Shown: positions 26,227 through 34,106, counted from the first letter of the stretch. The stretch: 40,137 nt of DNA from an uncultured Prevotellaceae bacterium (GCA_946184125.1 CAMHEL010000017.1:1-40137); one strand, 5' to 3'. Notes: generated from the sequence alone by a model not told the origin. Program-made: numbers and translations.

Positions 26227-27003
26227 TTACTGTATCCTATTTTTTCGCTTGTCATATATAATTTTTGGGGAAACAGAGTAATCCTGTATGCAATTGCGGG
26301 GTTTTCCGTTTGGGTCATGCCAGAAGCCTATGCACATCCTTTCAAATATGATTTTTAATGTATCGTCTTCATAGTTTAGGATGTCATAACTTTCATCAAA
26401 AACAAGAGCTTCCCCACAACCATCCTCATGTCCTGTTTTCTTCAACATATTTGCGAGAATTTGATCATAAGAAAGATGATAGCCATCAGGTAGTAGTAAT
26501 TCCTGACGATTAGTTGCATATTCATTTGTAAAACGATCCTTCTCCAGAATATAGTAATCGCAAGTGTCGATATTAGTCCTTAATGATTTCCCAATATAAC
26601 GTATGCTATCATTTTCTATCCTTTTGCCTTCATTCTCACAAGAAAGATAATAAGTGTCATATTGCCCATGGACTATCATCCGGTCATTATCCTCGTCATG
26701 AATCATATACCTTAAATCCACATCAGCATCCTTGTCGTCCCAGCGTACAGTAATGAAAGGAGGATTGGAAGCGTATGTTCCTTTATAAACATCACTACGA
26801 TGTCCCACAAAGTCATGTGAATAAATAAATGCCTCAATATGACTGTCGTCAACAATGCCAAGTTCTATTCCACAGAAGGCACGATACTCACCTGAGTAAA
26901 CTTTTCTATACTTTGAACGCCTTTCTGTGCAACTACTCAAAAGAAGAGAGAAAAGAAGCAAACAATGCAACAATGCAATATACGTATTTTTATCCTTTTT
27001 CAT
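26227..27003 (-). CDS. Hypothetical lipoprotein, 258 aa
   Basis: The ATG at 27003 gives a lipoprotein signal ending LLLSSC; an in-frame opening to 27054 would add 17 residues before it and spoil the signal. The mature protein starts RSKYRKVYSGEYRAFCGIEL and has repeated short strands; no domain is recognised. First gene of the leftward four-gene group (26227, 25642, 24030, 22998), with gaps of 27, 40 and 9 nt. No consensus promoter was found directly upstream. Confidence 0.75.
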   Translation of the reverse strand: MKKDKNTYIALLHCLLLFSLLLSSCTERRSKYRKVYSGEYRAFCGIELGIVDDSHIEAFIYSHDFVGHRSDVYKGTYASNPPFITVRWDDKDADVDLRYMIHDEDNDRMIVHGQYDTYYLSCENEGKRIENDSIRYIGKSLRTNIDTCDYYILEKDRFTNEYATNRQELLLPDGYHLSYDQILANMLKKTGHEDGCGEALVFDESYDILNYEDDTLKIIFERMCIGFWHDPNGKPRNCIQDYSVSPKIIYDKRKNRIQ

Positions 27004-27137
27004 AATTAGTATTGAAGTGAACTCAGAAAAAGATGGACACGACTTAAGGTTCACTTCTTGTAGAGGGTGAGATTTTTAGTAAACACCATCCATATTTATC
27101 TTGAAGTTGGAGTCATATAATGTATAAAAAGCAGTAA

Positions 27138-27856
27138 TTAATTTTTTAATTTGAAGAAAGTAATGATTGCAGCAACAATTGAAATACAACAGAACGTTAC
27201 AAATATTGAAAAGTTCTGCATAGAAATACCTATTATGTAACCAATGACAATAACAACAATAGCAACACAAAATGCTAAAATAATTCTTATTAACAGACTA
27301 TTGCTACCTTTATTGTTTTTGAATTGAACATACTGATAATTGTTGTTGCTCACATTGCCTTTAGATTGTGCCATTGCAAAAGATCCATTTTCAAGCAACT
27401 TTTGCTTTTGAATATTAAATTCATCCTCTGACAAAACTCCCTGGTCTAACAGTTGCTTTAATTTTATCAATTGGTCTGTAATATCAACATTTGAAACATT
27501 TCCTTCATTTTCAGAGGGATATGTTGACAATACTTTAGATACTTCATTTATAATTTTTCAATATTTTTTCTATTCTTACCAAAATCTGCAGCTCCTCCAA
27601 ACATTATCCCTGTTTTTGGAGTTGACAAAATTTTCATTTTTGTCCGGAAGGATGAAACATGTAACAGCTGGACGGGAATGACCTCACCCCAACTAGCAAG
27701 ACTAACTCCAGCTTTAAAAACCAATCTGCCACTCAATTCATCAGCACTTTCTATTACTAATCCTTTTATATTTGGAGCAGCTTCCATTATGGCTTTGAAA
27801 ACCGTTTTTTGAGAAAAAGGAAATTCCACTTCTCCGTGATGATCAACAATTCCCAT
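27138..27856 (-). pseudogene. SHOCT-domain membrane protein gene, broken by a one-base frameshift
   Basis: Two adjacent leftward frames join into one protein. The first (27856 to 27548, 102 aa) begins MGIVDHHGEVEFPFSQKTVF and ends KNRKNIEKL. The second (to 27138) continues IINEVSKVLSTYPSENE, then a SHOCT motif (ITDQLIKLKQLLDQGVLSED, EFNIQKQKLLENG) and two membrane helices. Frame 2 is closed upstream by TGA (27559-27561) and frame 1 closes at TAA (27548-27550), so the shift must lie in about 10 bases that include an A5 run (T5 on the plus strand, 27554-27558). One extra A would restore a protein of about 239 aa. Read as a deletion, phase-variable slip or assembly error. SHOCT proteins are small membrane-associated proteins of unclear function. 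Confidence 0.75.
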
Positions 27857-27895
27857 TTTTTTTATATTATTAGTTTATTTATTACCTATTAATTT

Positions 27896-27904
27896 GCAAA
27901 ATTA
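27896..27904 (-). promoter_or_regulatory. -7 box of the SHOCT gene
   Basis: Minus-strand TAATTTTGC lies about 40 nt before the ATG at 27856; a TTTG at 27921-27924 is 16 nt upstream. Confidence 0.5.
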
Positions 27905-27959
27905 CAAATAAAATACATAACAAACACATATCAAGATAACTTTTTTATCAATTGTACCG

Positions 27960-28166
27960 TCATTGTACCTCAGACTTCCCAACTGTCTGAGATTCAGTAG
28001 AAGTCAATTTTTGGGGAACATTTTTAGAATTGGCCAAAGTATCTCCATCAACTCCTGTTCTGTCCAAAGGTTCCACCCGTTGTTGTCCAATAAATTGTCT
28101 ATTTGTGCTATCAAGAGCCTTTCTCACACTTTTATTATACTCTGATACTCTGATACCTCCGAACAT
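27960..28166 (-). pseudogene. Gene remnant fused to a REPIN-like element
   Basis: A leftward 68-residue frame reads VRKALDSTNRQFIGQQRVEP and then GVDGDTLANSKNVPQKLTST, with protein-like composition, ending TVGKSEVQ. Its only ATG (28164-28166) and first few codons fall in the degenerate left end of REPIN copy B, where CCGAACCCGAC has become CCGAACATGAC. The likely reading is the 3' end of a gene whose front was lost when the repeat arrived. A chance open frame is the alternative. Confidence 0.4.
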
Positions 28167-28252
28167 GACAAAGATTAGTGTGTCGAAAAAGTATGGACAG
28201 GAAATAAGGAGTAGATGGGTGATTCGCGGGTTCGGAGACCCGCGCTCCTATA
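28153..28252. repeat. REPIN-like element, copy B
   Basis: The right end CGCGGGTTCGGAGACCCGCG plus CTCCTATA is intact; the left end is degenerate (CCTCCGAACATGACAAAGAT). The spacer contains TTAGTGTGTCGAAAAAGTAT. It is followed directly by the GC-rich element at 28268. Confidence 0.75.
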
Positions 28253-28267
28253 ACATTTATAGGAAGG

Positions 28268-28394
28268 GATTTTACGTGGAGCGAAAGGCTCTGAACTCTG
28301 TAATAAGTTACAGCCCCCACCCCTGCCCCTCCCCTCGAGGGGAGGGGAATGCCTAACGGCTCTCGACACATGACCCGGACTATTTAAAGGGGAC
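28268..28394. repeat. GC-rich intergenic element, copy 1
   Basis: Shares TTTTACGTGGAGCGAAAGGC, CTCTGAACTCTGTAATAAGT and ACCCGGACTATTTAAAGGGG with copy 2 at 28782-28909. It contains a perfect 22-bp palindrome at 28326-28347 made of CCCCTCCCCTC and its complement. Confidence 0.85.
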
Positions 28395-28447
28395 TCAAAC
28401 CTAAAATCTCAAACCTAAAATCTCAAACCTAAAATCTCAAGCCTAAT
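28392..28447 (+). repeat. 14-bp tandem repeat
   Basis: Four units of CTCAAACCTAAAAT, the last degenerate (CTCAAGCCTAATTA). No function is apparent. Confidence 0.85.
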
Positions 28448-28457
28448 TAGGTAACTG

Positions 28458-28566
28458 TAGGAGGTCGGGGCTCCGAACCCGACAAAGATTAATATGTCGA
28501 AAATGTATGGACAGAAAATAAGGAGCTGATGGGTGATTCGCGGGTTCGGAGACCCGCGCTCCTATA
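28458..28566. repeat. REPIN-like element, copy C
   Basis: Full-length copy with left end TAGGAGGTCGGGGCTCCGAA and right end CGCGGGTTCGGAGACCCGCG plus CTCCTATA. The spacer matches copies A and B (GACAAAGATTAATATGTCGA, AAGGAGCTGATGGGTGATTC). Confidence 0.85.
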
Positions 28567-28770
28567 CCATCTCCGAACCCGACAAAGATTAGTGTGATGA
28601 AAAAGTATGGATAGAAAATAAGGAGCTGATAGGTGATTCGCGGGTTCGGAGACCCGCGCTCCTATACCATCTCCGAACCCGACAAAGATTAGTGTGACGA
28701 AAAAGTATGGACAGAAAATAAGGAGCAGATGGGTGATTCGCGGGTTCGGAGACCCGCGCTCCTATGCCAT
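28567..28770 (+). repeat. REPIN-like copies D and E, 100-bp tandem
   Basis: CCTATACCAT at 28561 recurs at 28661 and, with one change, at 28761, so the unit is exactly 100 bp. Copies D and E lack the outer left arm (TAGGAG...GG) and start at CTCCGAACCCGACAAAG, so each reuses the right end of the copy before it. They differ at four or so bases in the spacer. Confidence 0.88.
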
Positions 28771-28781
28771 TTAATGGGAGG

Positions 28782-28909
28782 AATTTTACGTGGAGCGAAA
28801 GGCTCTGAACTCTGTAATAAGTTTCAGACCCCACCCCTGCCCCTCCCCTCAATGGGAGGTGAATGCCTAACGGATCTCGACAAATAACCCGGACTATTTA
28901 AAGGGGAAT
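28782..28909. repeat. GC-rich intergenic element, copy 2
   Basis: Second copy of the element at 28268-28394. The central palindrome is degraded to CCCCTCCCCTCAATGGGAGG. Its position right after copy E mirrors that of copy 1 after copy B, so a compound unit of about 235 bp was probably duplicated. Confidence 0.85.
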
Positions 28910-28989
28910 CATAATTTGAGAAATTGGGATAAAAAGAAACATTGGTATAAAAAAATCTTGAACTAACATGGAAATTCTCGAAATCTTGA

Positions 28990-28998
28990 TAACTTTGC
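28990..28998 (+). promoter_or_regulatory. -7 box of tex
   Basis: TAACTTTGC matches the -7 consensus and lies 43 nt before the ATG at 29042. No clear TTTG is seen at -33. Confidence 0.6.
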
Positions 28999-29041
28999 AT
29001 ACTCAAATCACAAATTCTTGTAAAATCAAAAATTCTCGATT

Positions 29042-31171
29042 ATGACGATATATGCACAACTCATTGCCCGCCGGTTGAATCTTCCTGAGGAGGGTGTGGA
29101 GAACACCCTTTCGCTGCTCGACCTGGGCTGCACCATCCCATTCATCGCGCGTTACCGCAAGGAGCGTACGGGTAACCTCAACGAAGTACAGATAGCACAA
29201 ATCAGTGATGCCTACGACAAGCTCACCGAACTGTCGAAGCGGAAGGAGACCATCCTCAAGACCATCAGCGAGCAAGGTAAGCTCACCGATGAGCTTCGCC
29301 GCCGCATCGAGGAATGCTGGGAGCCCTCTGTTTTGGAGGACCTCTACCTCCCCTTCAAGCCCAAGCGTCGCACCCGTGCCCAGGTGGCACGTGAGCAAGG
29401 TCTTGAGCCATTGGCCACACTCATCCTTCTTCAGCGCGAGCGCAATCCACAGTCTGTCGCCCAGCGGTTTGTGAAGGGCGATGTGAAAGATGCCGAAAGT
29501 GCCATTAAGGGCGCACAGGACATCATCGCCGAGATGGTGAACGAGGACGAGCGTTCCCGCAACCAAGTGCGCAACAGTTACCGCCACGAGGCAATGATCG
29601 TCTCGAAGGTGGTGAAGGCAAAAGCAGAAAGCGACGAGGCCGCCAAATACTCCGACTATTTCGATTTCTCGGAGCCACTTCGTCGCTGCTCCTCGCACCG
29701 TCTGCTTGCCATGCGCCGTGGCGAGAGCGAGGGAATACTTCGTGTGAGCATCACAGCCGACGACGACCACTGCATCAGTCAGCTCAACCGCATCCATGTG
29801 AAGGGCTACGGCCCTTGCAGCGACATCGTGGAGGAGGCCGTCGCCGATGCTTACAAACGTTTGCTGCGCCCCTCCATCGAGACCGAGTTCGCCGCCCTGA
29901 GCAAGGAGAAAGCCGACGACGAGGCCATCGCCGTCTTCGCCGAGAACCTTCGCCAGTTGCTCCTCGCGGCGCCATTAGGTCAGAAGCGCGTGATGGGCAT
30001 CGACCCAGGCTTCCGCACCGGTTGCAAGGTGGTGTGCCTCGATGCCCAGGGCAATCTGCTTCACCACGAGGCCATCTTCCCCCACCCCCCCGTCAACCAT
30101 CGCATGCAGGCCACGGTCCATGTGCAGCAGATGGCCAAGGACTACTCCATCGAGGCCATAGCCATCGGCAACGGCACCGCGAGCCGCGAGACATCCGACT
30201 TCATCCGTGGCATCGATTTCGAGCGCCCAGTGCAGACCTTCGTGGTGAGCGAGGATGGTGCGTCGGTCTATTCCGCATCGAAGACCGCCCGCGAGGAGTT
30301 CCCCGACGAGGATGTGACCGTCAGAGGAGCGGTGAGCATCGGCCGCAGGTTGATGGACCCCTTGGCCGAGTTAGTGAAGATTGACCCGAAGAGCATCGGT
30401 GTGGGCCAATACCAGCACGATGTAGACCAAGCCAAGCTGAAGAAGAGCCTCGACCAGACCGTGGAGAGCTGTGTCAACTCCGTGGGTGTCAACCTCAATA
30501 CCGCGAGCCAGCACCTGCTCACCTATGTGAGCGGCCTTGGCCCCACCTTAGCGAAGAACATCGTGGAGTACCGCCGTGCCAACGGAGCCTTCACCAGCCG
30601 TGCCCAGTTGAAGAAGGTGTCGCGTCTCGGTCCGGCTGCCTACGAGCAGTGTGCCGGTTTCCTCCGCATCCCTGGAGCCGCCAATCCACTCGACAACAGC
30701 GCCGTCCACCCCGAGAGCTATGCCATCGTGTCGCAGATGGCCAAGGACAGCGGCTGCACCGTAGCCGACCTGATGAGCGACGGCGAGCGTCGTTCACGCA
30801 TCGACCTTCGCCGCTATGTGACCGACACAGTGGGCATGCCCACGCTGACCGACATCATGAGCGAGCTGGAGAAGCCCGGCCGCGACCCACGAGAGCAAAT
30901 CGAGGAATTTGAGTTCGACCCGAATGTGAGCAGTATCGACGACCTTGTGGAGGGCATGGTTCTTCCAGGTATCGTGACCAACATCACCAATTTCGGTGCC
31001 TTCGTCGACATCGGTGTTCACCAGGATGGGTTGGTTCATATCTCCCAGCTCACCAACCGCTATGTGAAAGACCCCAACGAAGTTGTCCACCTTCACCAGC
31101 ATGTGAAGGTGAAGGTAAAAGAAATCGACTACCGCCGCAACCGCATTTCATTGACAATGAAAGGGCTGTGA
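29042..31171 (+). CDS. tex: Tex: S1-domain RNA-binding transcription accessory protein
   Basis: The 709-aa protein has the full Tex layout. The N-terminal helical region starts IARRLNLPEEGVENTLSLLD and IPFIARYRKERTG. A YqgF/RNase H-like domain starts at VMGIDPGFRTGCKVVCLD (Asp321). Two helix-hairpin-helix units include NLNTASQHLLTYVSGLGPTL, and the S1 domain (638-709) runs from GMVLPGIVTNITNFGAFVDI to the end. Tex binds nucleic acid and affects transcription and stress survival in other bacteria; catalysis by the YqgF domain is not established. It is a single gene bordered on the left by repeat-rich DNA and convergent with the MscS gene. Confidence 0.96.
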   Translation: MTIYAQLIARRLNLPEEGVENTLSLLDLGCTIPFIARYRKERTGNLNEVQIAQISDAYDKLTELSKRKETILKTISEQGKLTDELRRRIEECWEPSVLEDLYLPFKPKRRTRAQVAREQGLEPLATLILLQRERNPQSVAQRFVKGDVKDAESAIKGAQDIIAEMVNEDERSRNQVRNSYRHEAMIVSKVVKAKAESDEAAKYSDYFDFSEPLRRCSSHRLLAMRRGESEGILRVSITADDDHCISQLNRIHVKGYGPCSDIVEEAVADAYKRLLRPSIETEFAALSKEKADDEAIAVFAENLRQLLLAAPLGQKRVMGIDPGFRTGCKVVCLDAQGNLLHHEAIFPHPPVNHRMQATVHVQQMAKDYSIEAIAIGNGTASRETSDFIRGIDFERPVQTFVVSEDGASVYSASKTAREEFPDEDVTVRGAVSIGRRLMDPLAELVKIDPKSIGVGQYQHDVDQAKLKKSLDQTVESCVNSVGVNLNTASQHLLTYVSGLGPTLAKNIVEYRRANGAFTSRAQLKKVSRLGPAAYEQCAGFLRIPGAANPLDNSAVHPESYAIVSQMAKDSGCTVADLMSDGERRSRIDLRRYVTDTVGMPTLTDIMSELEKPGRDPREQIEEFEFDPNVSSIDDLVEGMVLPGIVTNITNFGAFVDIGVHQDGLVHISQLTNRYVKDPNEVVHLHQHVKVKVKEIDYRRNRISLTMKGL

Positions 31172-31184
31172 CGGCAGTCGAAAG

Positions 31185-31227
31185 CTTCCGATGGCCGAGA
31201 TCGGCCATCGGTGACGATAGGCCTTGA
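31185..31227. repeat. Palindromic intergenic element, copy 2
   Basis: A perfect 10-bp stem CCGATGGCCG / CGGCCATCGG with loop AGAT (31188-31211), followed by TGACGATAGGCCTT. It matches 1625-1674 and again lies between convergent genes (tex and mscS). A direct repeat AGCTGAAGGGCGCT follows at 31235-31261. Confidence 0.82.
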
Positions 31228-31264
31228 TTAGTTGAGCTGAAGGGCGCTAGCTGAAGGGCGCTGG

Positions 31265-32110
31265 TTATTTCACCATATTGATGTCCATGCGCTTGCATGG
31301 GAACATGTAGCCACGCTCCTTGAGTTTCTGATAGACGGTTTCGTTCATATAGAAATAGACGGTCCAGTAGTCAGCGCCCTTGCACCAGGTGCGTGTGTTC
31401 ACCACCACGCCTTTCTCAGCCAGTTCGGTGAGACCCGTCCATGGTTCAGCCACCACGTCGGAGTCCTCGACAGGCCCCTGTATGATGAGCGGTGAAGCAG
31501 CCTGTATCTCGCGAATGGCCTTTTTCACCTCATCGAGGTCGCCGCCATAAGCGAAATGGAAGTCGAGGTCGACCCTGCGGTATTTCTCAGTGGAGTAGTT
31601 TTTCAGCGAGCCAGTGGAAAGTCCCCCATTGGGGATGATGATGGTTTGTGCGTCGTTTGTGCGGATGATGGTGTTGAAGATCTGGATTTCCTTGACAGTA
31701 CCCTGGAATCCTTGTGCCTCGATGTAGTCACCCACCTTGAAGGGTTTGAAGAGAAGGATCATCACTCCTCCGGCGAAATTCTGCAGCGTCCCGCTGAGTG
31801 CCATACCGATGGCGACACCAGCCGATGCGAAGAGAGCGATGAACGATGATGTTTCGATGCCGAAGATGGAGATGAGCACGATGGCGAGGAGCAGCCACAG
31901 CACCACGCTGACGATGCTGGTGAGGAATGAGAAGAGCGATGGATCGATTTTGCTTTTCTTCAGCACTTTTCTGAATGCCTTAGTGATCCATCCGATAATG
32001 AATTTACCGACGAGATAGACCAGGATGGCGACGATAAGGCTTTTGCAGAAGCCGAAAGCCCACTGTCCGAGCACAGAGTAGGTCTCAGGTGAAAAGATTT
32101 TCTCTAACAT
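31265..32110 (-). CDS. MscS-family mechanosensitive channel
   Basis: The 281-aa protein is the size of E. coli MscS. Three membrane helices are at about 17-40, 62-84 and 88-120. The pore helix is FASAGVAIGMALSGTLQNFAGG (94-115), rich in alternating Ala and Gly as in MscS. The family beta-domain motif FKPFKVGDYIEAQGFQGTVK follows (121-140), then IIIPNGGLSTGSLKNYS. These channels open on membrane tension and release solutes during osmotic downshock. A lone gene with its own -7 box at 32158-32166, convergent with tex. Confidence 0.95.
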   Translation of the reverse strand: MLEKIFSPETYSVLGQWAFGFCKSLIVAILVYLVGKFIIGWITKAFRKVLKKSKIDPSLFSFLTSIVSVVLWLLLAIVLISIFGIETSSFIALFASAGVAIGMALSGTLQNFAGGVMILLFKPFKVGDYIEAQGFQGTVKEIQIFNTIIRTNDAQTIIIPNGGLSTGSLKNYSTEKYRRVDLDFHFAYGGDLDEVKKAIREIQAASPLIIQGPVEDSDVVAEPWTGLTELAEKGVVVNTRTWCKGADYWTVYFYMNETVYQKLKERGYMFPCKRMDINMVK

Positions 32111-32157
32111 AACGTATTGTTTTAAGGTGAATAAAAATAAATGGTCTTAGATAGATT

Positions 32158-32166
32158 GCAAAATTA
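32158..32166 (-). promoter_or_regulatory. -7 box of the mscS gene
   Basis: Minus-strand TAATTTTGC lies 48 nt before the ATG at 32110. Confidence 0.55.
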
Positions 32167-32255
32167 GAAAAAAATTTGGCACATCGTCAGAAAAAGGTCA
32201 GAAAAAGGTTAGGAGAAGGTCAAAAAGCGCCAATTTTTTTATGATAAGGCTGCTA

Positions 32256-32303
32256 AAAGCCACCACAGGGGCACGCCCGAAGGCATGCCCCTGTGGTGGC
32301 TTT
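32256..32303 (-). terminator. Intrinsic terminator of the bamD-rpoZ-DUF4293 operon
   Basis: An 18-bp perfect stem (arms 32256-32273 and 32286-32303; AAAGCCACCACAGGGGCA and its complement) with a 12-nt loop lies just after the DUF4293 stop, followed on the minus strand by TTTT. Confidence 0.9.
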
Positions 32304-32319
32304 GTCATTCTGTGGAAGT

Positions 32320-32775
32320 TCACCTGATGCGGTTCTCGCTTCTCACGAGTTTCTCATCGCTGATGATTCCCCTTCGTGCGAGTGCATAGAGGATGATGTT
32401 GATAAGCGGCAGGCAAGCCGGGAATGCGATGCGGAATGTGGCCCCCTCGTGAGGAATCCCGTAGCCGTAATAGACATATCCCCCGAGCCAGAGGATGCAT
32501 AGGAGTATGCACACCATGCACAACTTGCTCTGCAACATGCGGTTGCTGTAGGCGAAGATGGTGACCAAGCAGATGGGGCATGTGACGATGAGCAATGCGA
32601 AAAGCGGCCATACCGAGAAGTCGGCCCCTTCGGCAGGTTCAATCATACACAAGTTGTACATCAGCGTATCGCCTCCCATCCCCTGTGGCGTGAGAAAGCC
32701 AACGGGCATCGAGAGGCACACGATGGTGGCGATGAATGCCAAGAACAGATATACGGTCTGAATACGCTGCAGCAT
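32320..32775 (-). CDS. DUF4293 family membrane protein
   Basis: The 151-aa protein has four hydrophobic helices: TVYLFLAFIATIVCLSMPVG, VWPLFALLIVTCPICLVTIF, LCMVCILLCILWLGGYVYY and IAFPACLPLINIILYALA. It begins MLQRIQTVYL and ends with KLVRSENRIR, typical of the Bacteroidota DUF4293 family. Function unknown. It starts 3 nt after the rpoZ stop and is the last gene of the bamD operon. Confidence 0.88.
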   Translation of the reverse strand: MLQRIQTVYLFLAFIATIVCLSMPVGFLTPQGMGGDTLMYNLCMIEPAEGADFSVWPLFALLIVTCPICLVTIFAYSNRMLQSKLCMVCILLCILWLGGYVYYGYGIPHEGATFRIAFPACLPLINIILYALARRGIISDEKLVRSENRIR

Positions 32776-32778
32776 TTT

Positions 32779-33099
32779 TCAATTGTCTTTTGCTAATCTC
32801 CAGTACACATTGCCCTCGATGAACTCCTGTGTAGCGAGCAGCGTTGGTTTCGGCAGCTTCTCGTAATACCTTGAAATCTCGATTTGCTCACGGTTCTCAT
32901 AGACCTCGTCGAGAGAATCATTGTAGGAGGCGAACTCCTGCAGTTTCTTGCTCAGGTCCTGTTTGATTTCGATGGCAATCTGGTTGGCTCGTTTCGAAAT
33001 GATGGCCACACTCTCATAGATGTTGCCAGTATCCTGGCAGAGGTCCATGATGTTGCGTGTGACGGTGTCGACAGGTGCTTTTGATTTCTTGTAATCCAT
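32779..33099 (-). CDS. rpoZ: RNA polymerase omega subunit (Bacteroidota type)
   Basis: The 106-aa protein matches the Bacteroidota omega form: APVDTVTRNIMDL, then NIYESVAIISKRANQIAIEI (the conserved omega helix), and EQIEISRYYEKLPKPTLLAT at the end. Omega aids assembly of RNA polymerase and stabilises beta-prime. It sits between bamD and the DUF4293 gene, an order I recall as common in this phylum, which supports the call. The bamD stop is 70 nt upstream. Confidence 0.9.
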   Translation of the reverse strand: MDYKKSKAPVDTVTRNIMDLCQDTGNIYESVAIISKRANQIAIEIKQDLSKKLQEFASYNDSLDEVYENREQIEISRYYEKLPKPTLLATQEFIEGNVYWRLAKDN

Positions 33100-33169
33100 T
33101 ATTTAAGAATAAAAAAACTGTTGTATTTCTCGAAAATAAAAAATTCATTAAAGTTATTGAGCTGTTTCA

Positions 33170-34003
33170 TCAGGAGTCCGCCGCGTTCTTGGTGTGCTTC
33201 TTGCAGCTCTCGATATATCTTTCAGCGAGTTTTTTGTGCTGTGAGTCGGGATACTCATTAAGGAATCCATAGCACTCGTCCTCGGCATCGCGGAAACGGT
33301 CGATGCGCCTCTCCTCGACGCTGCTCTGCGCCAGTTCGTACTTGCTTTTCATCACGAGCAGTGCGAATTCCTCGCGCCGAGCACTGAAAGGGAAGTCTCT
33401 GATGGCATTCTGAGCCGTGATGATGCAAGCCTCGTAGTTGCTTCCTCCGCTGGTGCAGTTGCCGAAATAGGTACCGAGGTCGTAGTAAAGCCGTGCGGAG
33501 TACAGTTCCTTCTCCACCAGTTTATCCTGCAGTTCGTATAGCCTTGCGTGTGCAGCGTCCTTCAGTTGTCCTTCCGGGAAGAGGTCGATATAGTCCTGGA
33601 ATGCCGCGATGGCCGACATGGTAGGAGTCTGGTCGAGTCGCGGCTCCGGTGTGCTCATGTACAGGCTCTGCCCCACATAGAATGAAGCCATCTCGGCGTA
33701 AGTGCCACGAGGATAGGATTGAGAATACTTTTTGAAGTACTGAGCCGCCGTCTCGTAGTCCTGGCTGCAATAGCAAGCCATTGCGAGCATGTATAGGCAT
33801 TCCTGTCCGTTCTCCGAGCCCTTCATGATGGTGACGATATCCTGCAGGATGAGCACGCATCTGTTGTACTTTCCATTAGCGAAGCACTCCTTGGCGTACT
33901 CATACTTGTAGTCGTAATTGTCGGTCTTATAGACCCTGTTGAACTCCTTGGCGCATCCAGTAAGCAGGATGGTGGCGCACAAGGCCATAAAGAATTTCTT
34001 CAT
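33170..34003 (-). CDS. bamD: BamD: outer-membrane assembly lipoprotein
   Basis: The 277-aa product begins MKKFFMALCATILLTGC, a lipoprotein signal with Cys17. The rest is TPR-like: YKYEYAKECFANGKYNRCVL, CLYMLAMACYCSQDYETAAQ and YFKKYSQSYPRGTYAEMASF, the typical BamD pattern. BamD is the essential lipoprotein partner of BamA in outer-membrane barrel insertion. The ATG at 34003 is chosen for the lipobox; an in-frame opening to 34054 would start before the promoter (34023-34055). First gene of the bamD-rpoZ-DUF4293 operon, divergent from uvrB. Confidence 0.93.
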   Translation of the reverse strand: MKKFFMALCATILLTGCAKEFNRVYKTDNYDYKYEYAKECFANGKYNRCVLILQDIVTIMKGSENGQECLYMLAMACYCSQDYETAAQYFKKYSQSYPRGTYAEMASFYVGQSLYMSTPEPRLDQTPTMSAIAAFQDYIDLFPEGQLKDAAHARLYELQDKLVEKELYSARLYYDLGTYFGNCTSGGSNYEACIITAQNAIRDFPFSARREEFALLVMKSKYELAQSSVEERRIDRFRDAEDECYGFLNEYPDSQHKKLAERYIESCKKHTKNAADS

Positions 34004-34022
34004 CTTCTTTTGCAATTGAACT

Positions 34023-34055
34023 GCAAAGTTACACATAAATCTATGGATTTGCAAA
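34023..34055 (-). promoter_or_regulatory. Promoter of the bamD operon
   Basis: Minus-strand TTTG (34052-34055), a 20-nt spacer and TAACTTTGC (34023-34031) match the consensus and give a leader of about 15 nt. Confidence 0.78.
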
Positions 34056-34106
34056 ATGAAACGTCGTTTTTTAGCAAAAAATTGCTATTCTATAAGATTT
34101 TTTTAT

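Noticed and set aside
28458..28770. CRISPR-like array (regular 100-bp repeats)
   Set aside because: Repeats are long and the 'spacers' are themselves conserved; no cas genes. REPIN-like tandem explains it.
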